A stretch of 64,000 bases of DNA, taken from the NCBI RefSeq assembly GCF_013394795.1, contig NZ_JABXYU010000001.1, positions 682,001 to 746,000 on the forward strand, written 5' to 3'. Made by a program: the position numbers and the translations under genes. Each line of letters starts with the position of its first letter. Position 1 is the stretch's first letter. The stretch is from Leptotrichia sp. oral taxon 223. GTDB lineage: Bacteria > Fusobacteriota > Fusobacteriia > Fusobacteriales > Leptotrichiaceae. Shown in pieces: positions 18,257 to 27,877 of the stretch. A model generated the notes under the pieces. The model was not told the DNA's origin, did no database searches, and was given only the letters and a program-made list of their open reading frames with translations.

Positions 18257-19510
18257 CTACCATTTTACAGTTTCTCCAGTTTCAATTAATCTGTTATGTT
18301 CATCAAGTTTAACTCCAGATAAAATTCTTACATTTTTACCGATGATTGAACCATCAGGGATAATTACACCCTTACCGATAACTGTTATTCCTGAAGACAG
18401 TAAGTCTGGACGTTCTTTATTTGGAATACTTGCATTTCCGTTTCCAATAAACGAATTTTTACCGATATATATTTTTTTATCAGCAATAACTGTGTCCAAG
18501 TGAGAATTTTCATCTACATAAGTTCCAGAGAAAATAATACAGTTTCTGACAGTTGCTCCCTTTCTGACTGTAACTCCTGGCCCTAATACTGAATTTTCCA
18601 CGCTTCCTTCAATTTTACATCCATTACAGATTAATGAATTTTGAACACTTCCTGTAACTCCTATTCTAACTGGTGCCAAGTCTTCACTTCTTGTATAAAT
18701 TTTCCATCCTTCATCATACAGGTTAATTCCAACTTCTTCAGATTTCTTGATTAAATCCAAATTTGCTTCCAAGTATGAATCATAAGTTCCCACATCTTTC
18801 CAGTAGCTTCCATAAGTATGAACATAAACTTTTCTTCCTTCCTGAATCATCGCAGGAATAACATGGTTTCCAAAGTCTAAATCGTGGTTTTCCAATTTTT
18901 CAAGGTATTCTAATAATACATCTGTATTAAAAATATAAATTCCCATTGAAGCTAAATTACTTTTTGGTTCAGCAGGTTTTTCTTCAAAGTTTAGTATTTT
19001 TTTATTCTGGTCAACTTCAAAAATACCAAATCTGCTTGCTTCTTCAATAGGCACAGGCTGTACGGCTATTGTCAATTCAGCATCATTTTCCTCATGTTCT
19101 TTTAACATCCATCTGTAATCCATTTTATAAATATGATCTCCAGATAAAATTAGTACATATTTAGGATTTTTATTTTTAATAAACTCAATATTTTGTCTAA
19201 TTGCGTCGGCAGTTCCTTGATACCAGGAATTTCCACCAAGTTTTTCATGCGGCTGCAACATTGTAATGCTAGTATCTCTTCTGTCAAAATCCCACGGCTT
19301 TCCAGATCCGATGTGTTCATTTAGTGATAGCGGCAAATATTGAGTCAATAATGCAACGTCATAGATACCTGAATTTGAACAGTTACTAAGCGCAAAATCA
19401 ATTATTCTGAATTTTCCAGCAAAAGGAACACTTGGTTTAACTCTTTTTTCTGATAGAATATCAAGTCTTGAACCTCTTCCACCAGCCAAAATCATAGCTA
19501 AAACTTTCAT
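18257..19510 (-). CDS. glgC: Glucose-1-phosphate adenylyltransferase
   Basis: GlgC makes ADP-glucose for GlgA, the committed and usually allosterically controlled step of glycogen synthesis. The 417-residue protein has MILAGGRGSRL with the following KRVKPSVPFAGKFRIIDF, the substrate segment GTADAIRQN, SGDHIYKMDY and the C-terminal left-handed beta-helix with repeated hexapeptides (from about residue 290). A canonical AxGGRG(S/T)RL pyrophosphorylase loop is intact. AGGTATT precedes the ATG. Confidence 0.96.
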   Translation of the reverse strand: MKVLAMILAGGRGSRLDILSEKRVKPSVPFAGKFRIIDFALSNCSNSGIYDVALLTQYLPLSLNEHIGSGKPWDFDRRDTSITMLQPHEKLGGNSWYQGTADAIRQNIEFIKNKNPKYVLILSGDHIYKMDYRWMLKEHEENDAELTIAVQPVPIEEASRFGIFEVDQNKKILNFEEKPAEPKSNLASMGIYIFNTDVLLEYLEKLENHDLDFGNHVIPAMIQEGRKVYVHTYGSYWKDVGTYDSYLEANLDLIKKSEEVGINLYDEGWKIYTRSEDLAPVRIGVTGSVQNSLICNGCKIEGSVENSVLGPGVTVRKGATVRNCIIFSGTYVDENSHLDTVIADKKIYIGKNSFIGNGNASIPNKERPDLLSSGITVIGKGVIIPDGSIIGKNVRILSGVKLDEHNRLIETGETVKW

Positions 19511-19543
19511 ATAAATACCTCCATTTTATTTCTTTACATTAAA

Positions 19544-19571
19544 AGTATACCTCTATTTTTCAAAAAATCAA
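19544..19571 (-). promoter_or_regulatory. Putative promoter of glgC-glgA
   Basis: Minus strand TTGATT (19566-19571), a 16-base spacer and TATACT (19544-19549), 34 bases before the glgC start. Confidence 0.5.
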
Positions 19572-19686
19572 ATTATTTTTCAAAAAAATTTATTTTAATA
19601 GCAAAGCATTTTAAAACTGAAATCCCAAAATTATAACTGTATTCCTCACGCTCCAGAACTATTTGATTCCTGAGCATTACTTAAAA

Positions 19687-20064
19687 CTATAAGTTTATAT
19701 CCTTTATTTTAATAATTTCCAATATTTTTTCAATCAATTCCTCAAAAATTACATTTCTATCTTTTTCTTCCTTATGCATTATAAGAAAATATAAATCTGT
19801 ATAAAACTCCTTCTTTATTCCATTTATAAAAAAATGTCCACATTTTATCTTCTTTTTATTCTTTAAAACTAATATTCTTTCCTTATTTTCTTTCGATTTA
19901 GAAAAATAAATCCCAAATTTCAAATTATCAAACTGAACTTTTTCAATATTTTCATCTTGAATTTCATCTCTTTGCAATAAAAAATTTCCTCGTATTTCAT
20001 GATTTAATTTATCAATATTTTCTTTATCTGTAAAAAAAATAAAGTCTTTAATATTTTTGTTCAT
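19687..20064 (-). CDS. Hypothetical protein, 125 residues
   Basis: I do not recognise this protein. It is acidic/lysine-rich, cytoplasmic-looking, without signal peptide or membrane segment, and has alternating charged helices at the C-terminus (EELIEKILEIIKIKDINL). The start has a strong RBS (AGAGGAGAG, 6 bases before ATG), and a TATAAT-like box lies about 30 bases upstream, so it is probably a real gene rather than a chance ORF. It stands alone between the glycogen operon and glmM. The surrounding sequence is more AT-rich than its neighbours. Confidence 0.6.
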   Translation of the reverse strand: MNKNIKDFIFFTDKENIDKLNHEIRGNFLLQRDEIQDENIEKVQFDNLKFGIYFSKSKENKERILVLKNKKKIKCGHFFINGIKKEFYTDLYFLIMHKEEKDRNVIFEELIEKILEIIKIKDINL

Positions 20065-20204
20065 AAAACTCTCCTCTTTTTAAATAAATTTTAATTATAA
20101 TTCAATATAAAAATTTGATGTTTTAATAAAAAAACTCTTTATGTAGGCATTATAATGTTTTAATTTTATATTTTTCATTATATTTTATATTAATTTTAAC
20201 ATAT

Positions 20205-20252
20205 TTAAAAAACATATTTTTTTATATTGATATAACTTATATTTTTTAACAT
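20205..20252 (-). CDS. Possible 15-residue peptide ORF with a perfect ribosome-binding site
   Basis: Minus strand ATG at 20252 encodes MLKNISYINIKKYVF and is preceded by AGGAGGTG at ideal distance, the best SD in the neighbourhood. It starts inside another tiny ORF (20246-20281). It may be a leader peptide, a short secreted or toxin-like peptide, or chance. Confidence 0.25.
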   Translation of the reverse strand: MLKNISYINIKKYVF

Positions 20253-20281
20253 TTTTCACCTCCTATATTATATTTATTCAT
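20246..20281 (-). CDS. Possible 11-residue leader ORF
   Basis: Minus strand ATG at 20281 encodes MNKYNIGGEKC, with AGGGAG directly upstream, and its stop overlaps the start of the 15-residue ORF, as in translational coupling. A TTGACA (20329-20334, minus strand) lies upstream, but no good -10 box follows. Weak evidence. Confidence 0.15.
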   Translation of the reverse strand: MNKYNIGGEKC

Positions 20282-20617
20282 CTCCCTATATCTTTGTTTA
20301 AATCGTTTAATTTATTAAAAAAATAAATTGTCAATATAAATTATATCACAATAATTCTTAAATTTTTAGAGTACATTTTAGTTTTTGTTAATTACATTGG
20401 AACTATCTAAAATAAAGCATTTTTTAGATTTTAAAGTATTAAATTTAAATTAATTTAAAAAACAAGTTTTATAATATAACCGCTAAAATAAAGAATAAAT
20501 TGAACAATTACATTTTAAAATATTAAAATTTAATAATATGAAAAATATATTAATATTCATAATTCAATATTAATGAGGGTTCAGGCATATGTTTTTTAGA
20601 AATTAAAATTTTTTCCT

Positions 20618-20661
20618 AAAAAAAGAAACTGTTTCATAAAATCACTTTACAAAACAGTTCC
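20618..20661 (-). terminator. Terminator of the regulator-glmM operon
   Basis: Minus strand GGAACTGTTT and AAACAGTTTC form a 10-base stem followed by TTTTTTT. It sits 22 bases after the glmM stop. Confidence 0.8.
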
Positions 20662-20682
20662 TTATATAAACAAAAATTTTTA

Positions 20683-22044
20683 TTAGCAGAGAATCTCTTC
20701 TACTTTTTTGCTTAATTCTTTTATATATTTATCCACAATTTTTTGACTTTCCGCTTCAACCATTACCCTTATTAAAGACTCTGTTCCAGAAGCTCTTACC
20801 AGGATTCTTCCTTTTCCAGCAATTTCTTTCTCTTTTTCCTTAATAAAGCTGATTAATTCCTTATTTGTTTCCCAAGCCGCTTTTTTCTCTTTCGCAACAA
20901 AGATATTTTTAGAATCTTGAGGCCATAACTTAATCCCATCTACAAGCTCATGTAATGTTTTTCCACTTTCCAAAATGGCTGCAACAAGCTGAATTGACGA
21001 TAAGACCCCATCTCCAGTCGTGTTGTAGTCAAGCATTAAAATATGCCCAGACTGCTCTCCACCAATGTTTAGTCCATATTCCTTCATTTTCTCAAGAACA
21101 TATCTATCTCCAACATTTGCACGGATTAATCCAATCCCCTTTTCATCCAGATATTTTTCAAATCCCATATTGCTAAGAACAGTAGTAACCACTTTATTAT
21201 CGTTTAAAAGTCCTCTTTTTTGCATATATTCTGCAATAATCGCAATAATCAGATCTCCATTTATAATTGCTCCAGTATTGTCAACAGCAATCAGCCTGTC
21301 TGCATCTCCATCATAAGCAAGCCCTAAATCAGCCTTATAAACCTTGACAACTTCCTGAAGCAGCTCCGGATGTGTAGATCCGCAATTTACATTAATATTT
21401 TTCCCATTTGGAATATTATTAATTACAATAACATCTGCCCCTAAAGACTGAAAAACTTTTGAAGCAACTCTGTAAGCCGCTCCATTTGCTGTATCAATTA
21501 CAATCCGCAATTTTGAAAAATTAGTTTTCACAGTAGAAGTTAGATAATCCAAATAAATTCTCATATCATCTTCCACATATTTAAATCTTCCCAGATCATC
21601 TCCTGGAACTTGATGTTTCAAAAGTTCATCTTTTTTTTCCATCAGCCCTTCAAGTTTCTCCTCAACTGCATCAGGTAACTTATAGCCATTTTGACTGAAG
21701 ATTTTTATTCCGTTGTCTTTTACAGGATTATGTGAAGCCGAAATCATGATTCCTGCATCAGCCTTTAATTTCCTAGTTAAGTAACAAACTCCTGGAGTAG
21801 GCAATACTCCTACAAAATCAATATTTACTCCCATAGAATTTAATCCAGCTGTAAGCGCTGAACGAATCATATAACCCGAAATTCTTGTATCAGTTCCAAG
21901 AATGATTTTTGGCTTTCCGGCTTTTTTTCTATGTTTTTTTAAATAATATCCAAGGGCAAGCCCTAGACGTGTTACTAAGTCGATTGTCAGGTCCTTGTTG
22001 GCTTCCCCTCTCATTCCGTCAGTTCCAAAATATTTTCTAGCCAT
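20683..22044 (-). CDS. glmM: Phosphoglucosamine mutase
   Basis: GlmM converts glucosamine-6-phosphate to glucosamine-1-phosphate for peptidoglycan and LPS precursors. The 453-residue protein has KYFGTDGMRGEAN at its start, the phosphoserine loop MISASHNPVKDNG, the metal loop DGDADR and the C-terminal phosphate-binding VRASGTESLIRVM. All four catalytic regions are intact. Its ATG overlaps the end of the histidine kinase gene by 8 bases, so the two-component system and glmM are one transcription and translation unit, ending at a strong terminator. Confidence 0.97.
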   Translation of the reverse strand: MARKYFGTDGMRGEANKDLTIDLVTRLGLALGYYLKKHRKKAGKPKIILGTDTRISGYMIRSALTAGLNSMGVNIDFVGVLPTPGVCYLTRKLKADAGIMISASHNPVKDNGIKIFSQNGYKLPDAVEEKLEGLMEKKDELLKHQVPGDDLGRFKYVEDDMRIYLDYLTSTVKTNFSKLRIVIDTANGAAYRVASKVFQSLGADVIVINNIPNGKNINVNCGSTHPELLQEVVKVYKADLGLAYDGDADRLIAVDNTGAIINGDLIIAIIAEYMQKRGLLNDNKVVTTVLSNMGFEKYLDEKGIGLIRANVGDRYVLEKMKEYGLNIGGEQSGHILMLDYNTTGDGVLSSIQLVAAILESGKTLHELVDGIKLWPQDSKNIFVAKEKKAAWETNKELISFIKEKEKEIAGKGRILVRASGTESLIRVMVEAESQKIVDKYIKELSKKVEEILC

Positions 22045-23647
22045 TATATTTCCTTCCTATTTTTTTCTTTTTTCTTTTATTTTCTTTTTCCCGTTCCTTT
22101 TTTAAAAAATTGAAAACGGCTTTTTTTTCTGATTTATCTTTTTTAGCAGTTTTCGCTGTTTCTTCCGGTGCAGTTGCAGCGGTATTTCCAATTGGCAGTA
22201 CAATTGAAATTTCTGTCCCTTCATTCATTTTAGAGTCAATTTCAATTTTTCCATTGTGAATTTCCACAATTCGTTTTACAATTGCAAGTCCAAGTCCAGT
22301 TCCGCCAGTTGCCTTCGTTCTCGACAAATCAACCCTGTAAAATCTGTCAAATATTCTTTTTGCATCCTCTTCAGAAATTCCGACACCTTCATCCCGAATG
22401 GAAATTCTTCCAAAGCCATCTTTAATAAATGACTTAATATAAATATTTGTATGCGGTTCAGAATATTTTGCAGCATTTTCTATTAAAGCTCTAATTGCTT
22501 GCTGTAACAGCGTTTCGTCCCCTTTAATCTTATAATCTTCTCCCATTTCCAGATGAAAGTTATGTGTTTTAGTAGAAACTACAGTGTCAGAATGAATTTG
22601 ATGAACCATTTCATTTGCGTCAATATCTATAAACTTTGTATTAATTTTGGTAATTTCGCCTTTAGCCAAAAATAAAAGTTTTTGTATTAAGTTGCGCATA
22701 TTGTCTGTTTCACTGATTATCGAATCAATTGATTCCACAAAGATGTCAATGTCCGTAGTTCCACGTTTTCGTATAATTTCCGCATAACCTTTTATTATTG
22801 CAAGCGGCGTACGTAATTCATGCGAAGCGTCTGATACGAATTTTGTCTGATTTTCAAATGAAGTTTCCAACCTATCCAGCATTTCATTTATAATAAGCGT
22901 CAAATTCTGTAATTCATCTTCCTCTTTTGGAATTTCTATTCTTTTGCTCAAATCATCTGTTGAAATGCTTTTTGCCGTTTTTATCACGTTGTTAATCGGC
23001 TTTAAAATTCTTCTGCTCATTATCTTTGATACAATAATCGTTATAACAACACCAATTATTGTAAACAAAATAACAAGATATTCCAGCCTTTTATAAATCT
23101 GATTTTCCTGCGTCACATTTTTTAAAGTATAAATATTAAATTTGTAATTTTTAATTTCTCTGCTCACTTTAAAAACAAAATATTTATTTTTTTCAATATT
23201 TATTATCTTTCCTTCTGAATCATTGTCTTCCAAATGAAAGCTTTCAAGCAAGTTTACCATTTTTTCATTAGTCATGGAGGCTTCTTCCGTGTCAGTGTCT
23301 CCAAGCGTGTTAATTGGAATTACAGAATCTTTATTTTGTTTTATTTCCAGAACATATAGATAGTTATCCTCTCCTGGATTAAATGGCTTTACGTGAATAA
23401 CTTTTTTCCCTTCAATAATTTCAGGATTAAAATCAAGTGTAAGAACATTTGTTTTATCAGAAAAAATCCCAACTTTATCCAAAAAGCTGTTTATTTCATC
23501 CATTTTATTACTGGCTGAAAGTTCACGCACCTTATTGGACTGCCTTTGCAGTGAATAAACAAGAATAATATTAGAAACTAATATTAATACCAAAAATAGA
23601 AGAGCGTAATTTGCTGAAATACGATCTTCTAATTTTAAATTTTTCAT
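22037..23647 (-). CDS. Membrane sensor histidine kinase
   Basis: The 536-residue protein has a membrane helix at about 13-33, an extracytoplasmic sensor region to about 183, a second helix (about 185-207), a HAMP linker (RRILKPINNVIKTAKSI), a HisKA box SDASHELRTPLAIIKGYAE with the phospho-accepting His, and an HATPase domain with IENAAKYS (N box), DEGVGIS (G1) and GGTGLGLAIV (G2). The C-terminus ends in about 40 lysine-rich residues, an odd extension. It follows the response regulator gene by 10 bases and overlaps glmM. The signal is unknown; glmM coupling hints at cell-wall status. Confidence 0.95.
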   Translation of the reverse strand: MKNLKLEDRISANYALLFLVLILVSNIILVYSLQRQSNKVRELSASNKMDEINSFLDKVGIFSDKTNVLTLDFNPEIIEGKKVIHVKPFNPGEDNYLYVLEIKQNKDSVIPINTLGDTDTEEASMTNEKMVNLLESFHLEDNDSEGKIINIEKNKYFVFKVSREIKNYKFNIYTLKNVTQENQIYKRLEYLVILFTIIGVVITIIVSKIMSRRILKPINNVIKTAKSISTDDLSKRIEIPKEEDELQNLTLIINEMLDRLETSFENQTKFVSDASHELRTPLAIIKGYAEIIRKRGTTDIDIFVESIDSIISETDNMRNLIQKLLFLAKGEITKINTKFIDIDANEMVHQIHSDTVVSTKTHNFHLEMGEDYKIKGDETLLQQAIRALIENAAKYSEPHTNIYIKSFIKDGFGRISIRDEGVGISEEDAKRIFDRFYRVDLSRTKATGGTGLGLAIVKRIVEIHNGKIEIDSKMNEGTEISIVLPIGNTAATAPEETAKTAKKDKSEKKAVFNFLKKEREKENKRKKKKIGRKYNG

Positions 23648-23657
23648 CCTTTACTCC

Positions 23658-24338
23658 TTATTTAAAAATAAATCCAATTCCTCTTACAGTCTGAATAAAT
23701 TTTCTTTCATAAGGTCTGTCAATTTTATCCCTCAAATATTTAATATACAAATCAAGGATATTGTCATTTCCGATATAATCAAATCCCCAAACTTCTTCTA
23801 AAATTTTATCTCTTGACAACACAATCCCTTTATTTAACACTAAAAAGTCAAGAAGTTCAAATTCTCTTTTTGATAATTGAATCAAATTTTTTCCGTAATC
23901 CCTGAATACTTCATAAGTTGAATAATTGATTGTCAAATCTTCAAATTCAAATACACCTTTGTGAACAACAGATTTTTTAGTTCTTCTAAGAAGAGCCTTT
24001 ATTCTTGCAAGCAATTCTTCATTTGAGAACGGTTTTGTCATATAGTCATCCGCTCCATAGTCAAATCCTACTACCTTGTCGCTAATTTCATCTTTTGCAG
24101 TAAGCATAATAATAGGTACTTGCGAAGTTTCCCGTATTCTTTTGCAGACTTCCATTCCGCTCATTTTTGGAAGCATCACATCTAGAAGGATAATATCGTA
24201 TGAACCGTATTTAGCCATATTTAATCCTTCTTTACCGTCATATGCAAAAAACACATCAAACCCTTCAAATTTTAATTCAATTTCTAATAATCTTGAAATT
24301 TTAGGATCATCTTCAATTACTAATATTTTTTCTCTCAT
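23658..24338 (-). CDS. OmpR/PhoB-family response regulator
   Basis: The 226-residue protein has a receiver domain (EDDPKISRLLEIELK, phospho-acceptor Asp in ILLDVMLPKMSG, the LTAKDE motif and the conserved Lys in DYMTKPF) and a C-terminal winged helix (QLSKREFELLDFLV, then DNILDLYIKYLRDKI and RGIGF). ATG 24338 is preferred because GGAG lies 7 bases upstream; a TTG four codons earlier is less likely. It is the partner of the histidine kinase next to it. Confidence 0.96.
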   Translation of the reverse strand: MREKILVIEDDPKISRLLEIELKFEGFDVFFAYDGKEGLNMAKYGSYDIILLDVMLPKMSGMEVCKRIRETSQVPIIMLTAKDEISDKVVGFDYGADDYMTKPFSNEELLARIKALLRRTKKSVVHKGVFEFEDLTINYSTYEVFRDYGKNLIQLSKREFELLDFLVLNKGIVLSRDKILEEVWGFDYIGNDNILDLYIKYLRDKIDRPYERKFIQTVRGIGFIFK

Positions 24339-24585
24339 AATTATCTCCAATTCTATTTTTGATTTTTAGGTTTATAGTTTTTCAAACTTCTTATTTTTAA
24401 AAAATAAAAAGTGACTAAACATATAGATAATTATAACCTATTTTTTGGGATTTGTATAGTATTTTATCTTTCTTTTTTAATAATTTTTAATAAACAAATG
24501 ATTTATTTAACATTAAAAAATGCTGGTTTTTATTTGGAACACTTTTTATTGGTTAAAGTTTAAGTTAAATTATTATTTATATTTA

Positions 24586-25854
24586 TTAAAATTCAGTGGT
24601 ATCCATATCACTGTCAGACTGTCCTTCAGGCAGTTTTATTCTGATCAGATCCATTGGCCCCATTTCTACATCCGTTTCGATAATAGCGATTGTATTTGGA
24701 TTTACATATTCCTGAAATTCGTCATTTTTTGTATTTAAAAAATTTTCTACTTTGAATTTGACAGCATCTCCAATTGGACGTACCAGCTCCAAAGTTTCTG
24801 TTGCGTAAACTTTATTTCTTATTTGAATTTTGTATTTATTCGTGTCAACTTTTTCAAGCACATTTGCGACAAGTCTGTAAGTCTGGCTGTAGGAAAGTCC
24901 AGTTTCGTAATTCTGATCCTTTTCAGAAGTCGGCCCTAGATAAAATCCGTTTGAATATTGTCTGTGGCTAATAGTTTTAAGCTCTTTCAGCCAGTCTGGA
25001 TTATATTCATAATTTCCAGAATAATAATTATCCAATGCTCTTTTATACTGTTTTACGACAGTTGAGTTATAGTAGATGCTTTTCATTCTTCCTTCTATTT
25101 TCAACGAGTCTACACCTGTTTCAAGCACTTTGTCAATAAATTCGATAGAACATAAGTCTTTGGCGTTAAACATATATGTTCCTTCCTCATTTTCCACAAT
25201 GTCGTGAGCCCCAGTTTCCTCATGCCCTTCTGCAATTACTTTATAGTTCCAGCGGCAATCCTGTGCACAGATTCCACGATTTGCATCACGGTTTGTAAAG
25301 TAATTGCTTAACAGACATCTTCCTGAATAAGCCATGCACATCGCTCCATGAATAAATACTTCAATTTCCACATCCGGTACTTTTTCACGGATAGTTTTTA
25401 TTTCTTTCAGTGACATTTCTCTAGCCAGAATAACCCTCTTTGCACCCATATCCTTCCAAGTTTTCACGCTCATCCAGTTTGTGTTGTTTGCCTGCGTACT
25501 TACGTGAATTTTAAGATTTGGAGCGTACTGCCTAACCATCTGAAAAACTCCCAGATCAGCTACAATTACTGCATCCACGCCAAATTCATCCAATTTTTTT
25601 ATAAATCTTGGCATATATTCAATTTCTGTATTATGTGCAAAAATATTTAATGTAACATATATTTTTTTGCCCAAACTGTGAACATAGTCCACAGCTTCCT
25701 TTAATTCCTTATTTTTAAAATTTGAAGACATTCCTCGCAAGTTAAAGGCGCTCCCTCCAACAAAACAAGCATCAGCTCCAAAATGAAAAGCTGTTTTCAG
25801 CTTTTCCATATTTCCAGCCGGTGCCAATAATTCTACTCTTTTTTTTATTTCCAT
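24586..25854 (-). CDS. trhP: U32 peptidase family protein, TrhP/YegQ-like tRNA hydroxylation enzyme
   Basis: The 422-residue protein starts VELLAPAGNMEKLKTAF and contains the U32 signature HGAMCMAYSGRCLLSNY, followed by NRGICAQDCRWNY. These cysteines match the YegQ/TrhP subgroup, now known to make 5-hydroxyuridine at tRNA position 34 from prephenate, rather than true collagenases. Length fits the short TrhP form. The C-terminus ends in an acidic tail (SDSDMDTTEF). It follows dnaB by 44 bases and probably shares the dnaX-rplI-dnaB transcript. The exact substrate is inferred from family. Confidence 0.85.
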   Translation of the reverse strand: MEIKKRVELLAPAGNMEKLKTAFHFGADACFVGGSAFNLRGMSSNFKNKELKEAVDYVHSLGKKIYVTLNIFAHNTEIEYMPRFIKKLDEFGVDAVIVADLGVFQMVRQYAPNLKIHVSTQANNTNWMSVKTWKDMGAKRVILAREMSLKEIKTIREKVPDVEIEVFIHGAMCMAYSGRCLLSNYFTNRDANRGICAQDCRWNYKVIAEGHEETGAHDIVENEEGTYMFNAKDLCSIEFIDKVLETGVDSLKIEGRMKSIYYNSTVVKQYKRALDNYYSGNYEYNPDWLKELKTISHRQYSNGFYLGPTSEKDQNYETGLSYSQTYRLVANVLEKVDTNKYKIQIRNKVYATETLELVRPIGDAVKFKVENFLNTKNDEFQEYVNPNTIAIIETDVEMGPMDLIRIKLPEGQSDSDMDTTEF

Positions 25855-25898
25855 TTCTGAATTTTCTCTCCTTCATTTTTCTTTTCCTTTATTTCTTA

Positions 25899-27335
25899 TT
25901 ATTCAGCAGGCGGGGCAAATTCATCGTCTACAACGTTTACAAACTGCTGATAGCTTGGCCTGAATCCTAATTCTATCGTTCCAGTAGGCCCGCTTCTATG
26001 TTTTCCAATTATGAGCTCTACTTTTTCAAGCTCCTTTTCATTATCTTTTGGCGCTTCCTGTGGCGTACTTACATATTTTTGCGGAACATTCATATTATCA
26101 ACTTCAGGAGCAGTATCCTTGTGATAGTATTTCTCACGGTATAAAAACATTACCATATCAGCATCCTGCTCAATTGCTCCAGATTCCCGCAAGTCTGACA
26201 GAATTGGCCTTTTATCCACTCTCTGCTCCACTCCACGTGACAACTGTGAAAGTGTTACAATTGGGATATTCAGCTCTTTTGCCAATATTTTTAATGAACG
26301 TGAAATTTCTGATATTTCCTGTTCCCGGCTTTTTCTTGAATTTTCTGACGGACTGATTAACTGCAGATAGTCAATTAGCATAAAATCAAGCCTCCCTTCA
26401 GCCCTTAGCCGCCGTGCAGTAGCCTTTATTTCCAGCATTGTTACACTCGAGGAATCTGAAATATAAATTGGCATTTCAGAAAGCCGTCCCAGCCCATTTC
26501 CTAGATTTACAAGTTCCTCCGGTGACATTGTGCTGTCTTTTAAAGCCTTTAACCGTATTTTTGCCTCACTTGCCACAAGCCTGTCAAACAGTTGTTCATT
26601 TCCCATTTCCAGACTGTATACAAGCACACCTTTCCCCTGCCGTGCCACATTAATTGCGAGATTTAGGGCAAAGGCGGTTTTCCCCATGGCTGGACGCGCC
26701 GCCAGAATTATCAGATCCGAACCGTGAAATCCACTCGTTATGCTGTCATATCTGTCAAATCCAGAAGAAATTCCAGTTATTTCCCCTTTACCCTCACTAT
26801 AGTTGTCCATTTGCGTAACTTTACGCTGAACCAGTTCAAATAAAGGAACAATATCCTTTTTCTGCTTGGATTCGGCAACTTTAAAAATCATGCTTTCTGA
26901 CTTATCCAGCATTGTATCGACTTCTTCGTAACCACGCATAGCCATTTTGACGATTTTTTCCCCAATGCCTATTAATTGCCGCTGGATAGACTTATCCTTT
27001 ACAATTTGAGCATAATTCATTGCGTTTGCAGCGGTTGGCACAACTTCCGTCAAGTCATAAATGACATCCTCGCCTCCAACTTCTTCCATAAGTTCCTTCT
27101 TTTTCAGCGATTCAATGATTAAAAGCACATCAATTATTTTCCCAAGATTATAAGCCTTTACCATTTCAGAAAAAATCAGCTTATAGTTATTCCTGTAAAA
27201 GTCTTCAGATGTTACAATATCAACAATATCCCCAATAACATTAGGATTTATAAAGATAGAGCCAAGAAGCGCCTCTTCAGCTTCGATACTAAACGGCTTA
27301 CTATTCTTCTCCTCTTCCAAATCATATAATCCCAT
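25899..27335 (-). CDS. dnaB: Replicative DNA helicase DnaB
   Basis: DnaB is the hexameric 5'-3' helicase of the replication fork. The 478-residue protein has an N-terminal primase-interacting domain (EAEEALLGSIFINPNVIGDIV), the RecA-like motor with Walker A AARPAMGKTAFALN, Walker B MLIDYLQLI, and SREQEISEISRSLKILAKEL. The C-terminal segment with GKHRSGPTGTIELGF is standard. No intein is present. It sits in the common rplI-dnaB order, with dnaX upstream. Confidence 0.97.
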   Translation of the reverse strand: MGLYDLEEEKNSKPFSIEAEEALLGSIFINPNVIGDIVDIVTSEDFYRNNYKLIFSEMVKAYNLGKIIDVLLIIESLKKKELMEEVGGEDVIYDLTEVVPTAANAMNYAQIVKDKSIQRQLIGIGEKIVKMAMRGYEEVDTMLDKSESMIFKVAESKQKKDIVPLFELVQRKVTQMDNYSEGKGEITGISSGFDRYDSITSGFHGSDLIILAARPAMGKTAFALNLAINVARQGKGVLVYSLEMGNEQLFDRLVASEAKIRLKALKDSTMSPEELVNLGNGLGRLSEMPIYISDSSSVTMLEIKATARRLRAEGRLDFMLIDYLQLISPSENSRKSREQEISEISRSLKILAKELNIPIVTLSQLSRGVEQRVDKRPILSDLRESGAIEQDADMVMFLYREKYYHKDTAPEVDNMNVPQKYVSTPQEAPKDNEKELEKVELIIGKHRSGPTGTIELGFRPSYQQFVNVVDDEFAPPAE

Positions 27336-27377
27336 TTTTTAAATTTCTCACTTTCTATATTTAAATATATTTTTAAA

Positions 27378-27830
27378 TTATTTAGCCTCAACTTTAACTT
27401 TCAAATTTGCCTTAACTTCAGAATGAAGTTTTAATTCTACATTATGCAGTCCGATTTCTTTCACTTTTGCATTAGCAGAAACCTTCTTTTTATCAATATC
27501 CACATTCAATTGCTCTTTTAAAGCCTCCACAATTTCCTTTGCCCCGATTGAGCCAAACACTTTGTTATTTTCCCCGGCCTTCACTTTTAACACAATTTCC
27601 TTTCCAGCCAAAAATTCTTTTAGTTCATTTGCATTTTTTACATCTTTATCATGATTTTTTTGTATCTTTTCATTTTTTGCCTTCAATTTATTAATATTTT
27701 CAGGAGTTGCAAGTATTGCCTTATTTTTATTTAATAAGAAGTTATTTGCATATCCGTCTTTTACTTCCACAATTTCATCTTTTTTCCCAACACCTTTTAT
27801 AGTTTCCTTCAAAATTACTTTAATTTTCAT
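27378..27830 (-). CDS. rplI: 50S ribosomal protein L9
   Basis: L9 binds 23S rRNA near the L1 stalk. The protein begins MKIKVILKETIKGVGKKDEI and has DGYANNFLLNKNKA, the N-terminal rRNA-binding domain, a long central helix and a C-terminal domain with AGENNKVFGSIGAKEI. I chose ATG 27830 because L9 proteins start at this point and AAGGGAT lies upstream; an ATG three codons earlier overlaps the RBS. It is 150 residues, as usual. Confidence 0.97.
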   Translation of the reverse strand: MKIKVILKETIKGVGKKDEIVEVKDGYANNFLLNKNKAILATPENINKLKAKNEKIQKNHDKDVKNANELKEFLAGKEIVLKVKAGENNKVFGSIGAKEIVEALKEQLNVDIDKKKVSANAKVKEIGLHNVELKLHSEVKANLKVKVEAK

Positions 27831-27877
27831 ATTTATCATCCCTTCTTTAATTAGTAAGTTTACTTAATATTTTAACA

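Larger units (their letters stand above)
20065..20682. other. AT-rich gap between the hypothetical gene and glmM
   Basis: Apart from the two tiny ORFs (20205-20281) and the glmM terminator (20618-20661), I see no gene in this very AT-rich stretch. Confidence 0.5.

Noticed and set aside
24586-25854. Secreted collagenase (PrtC)
   Set aside because: The U32 protein has no signal peptide and carries the TrhP/YegQ cysteine pattern.
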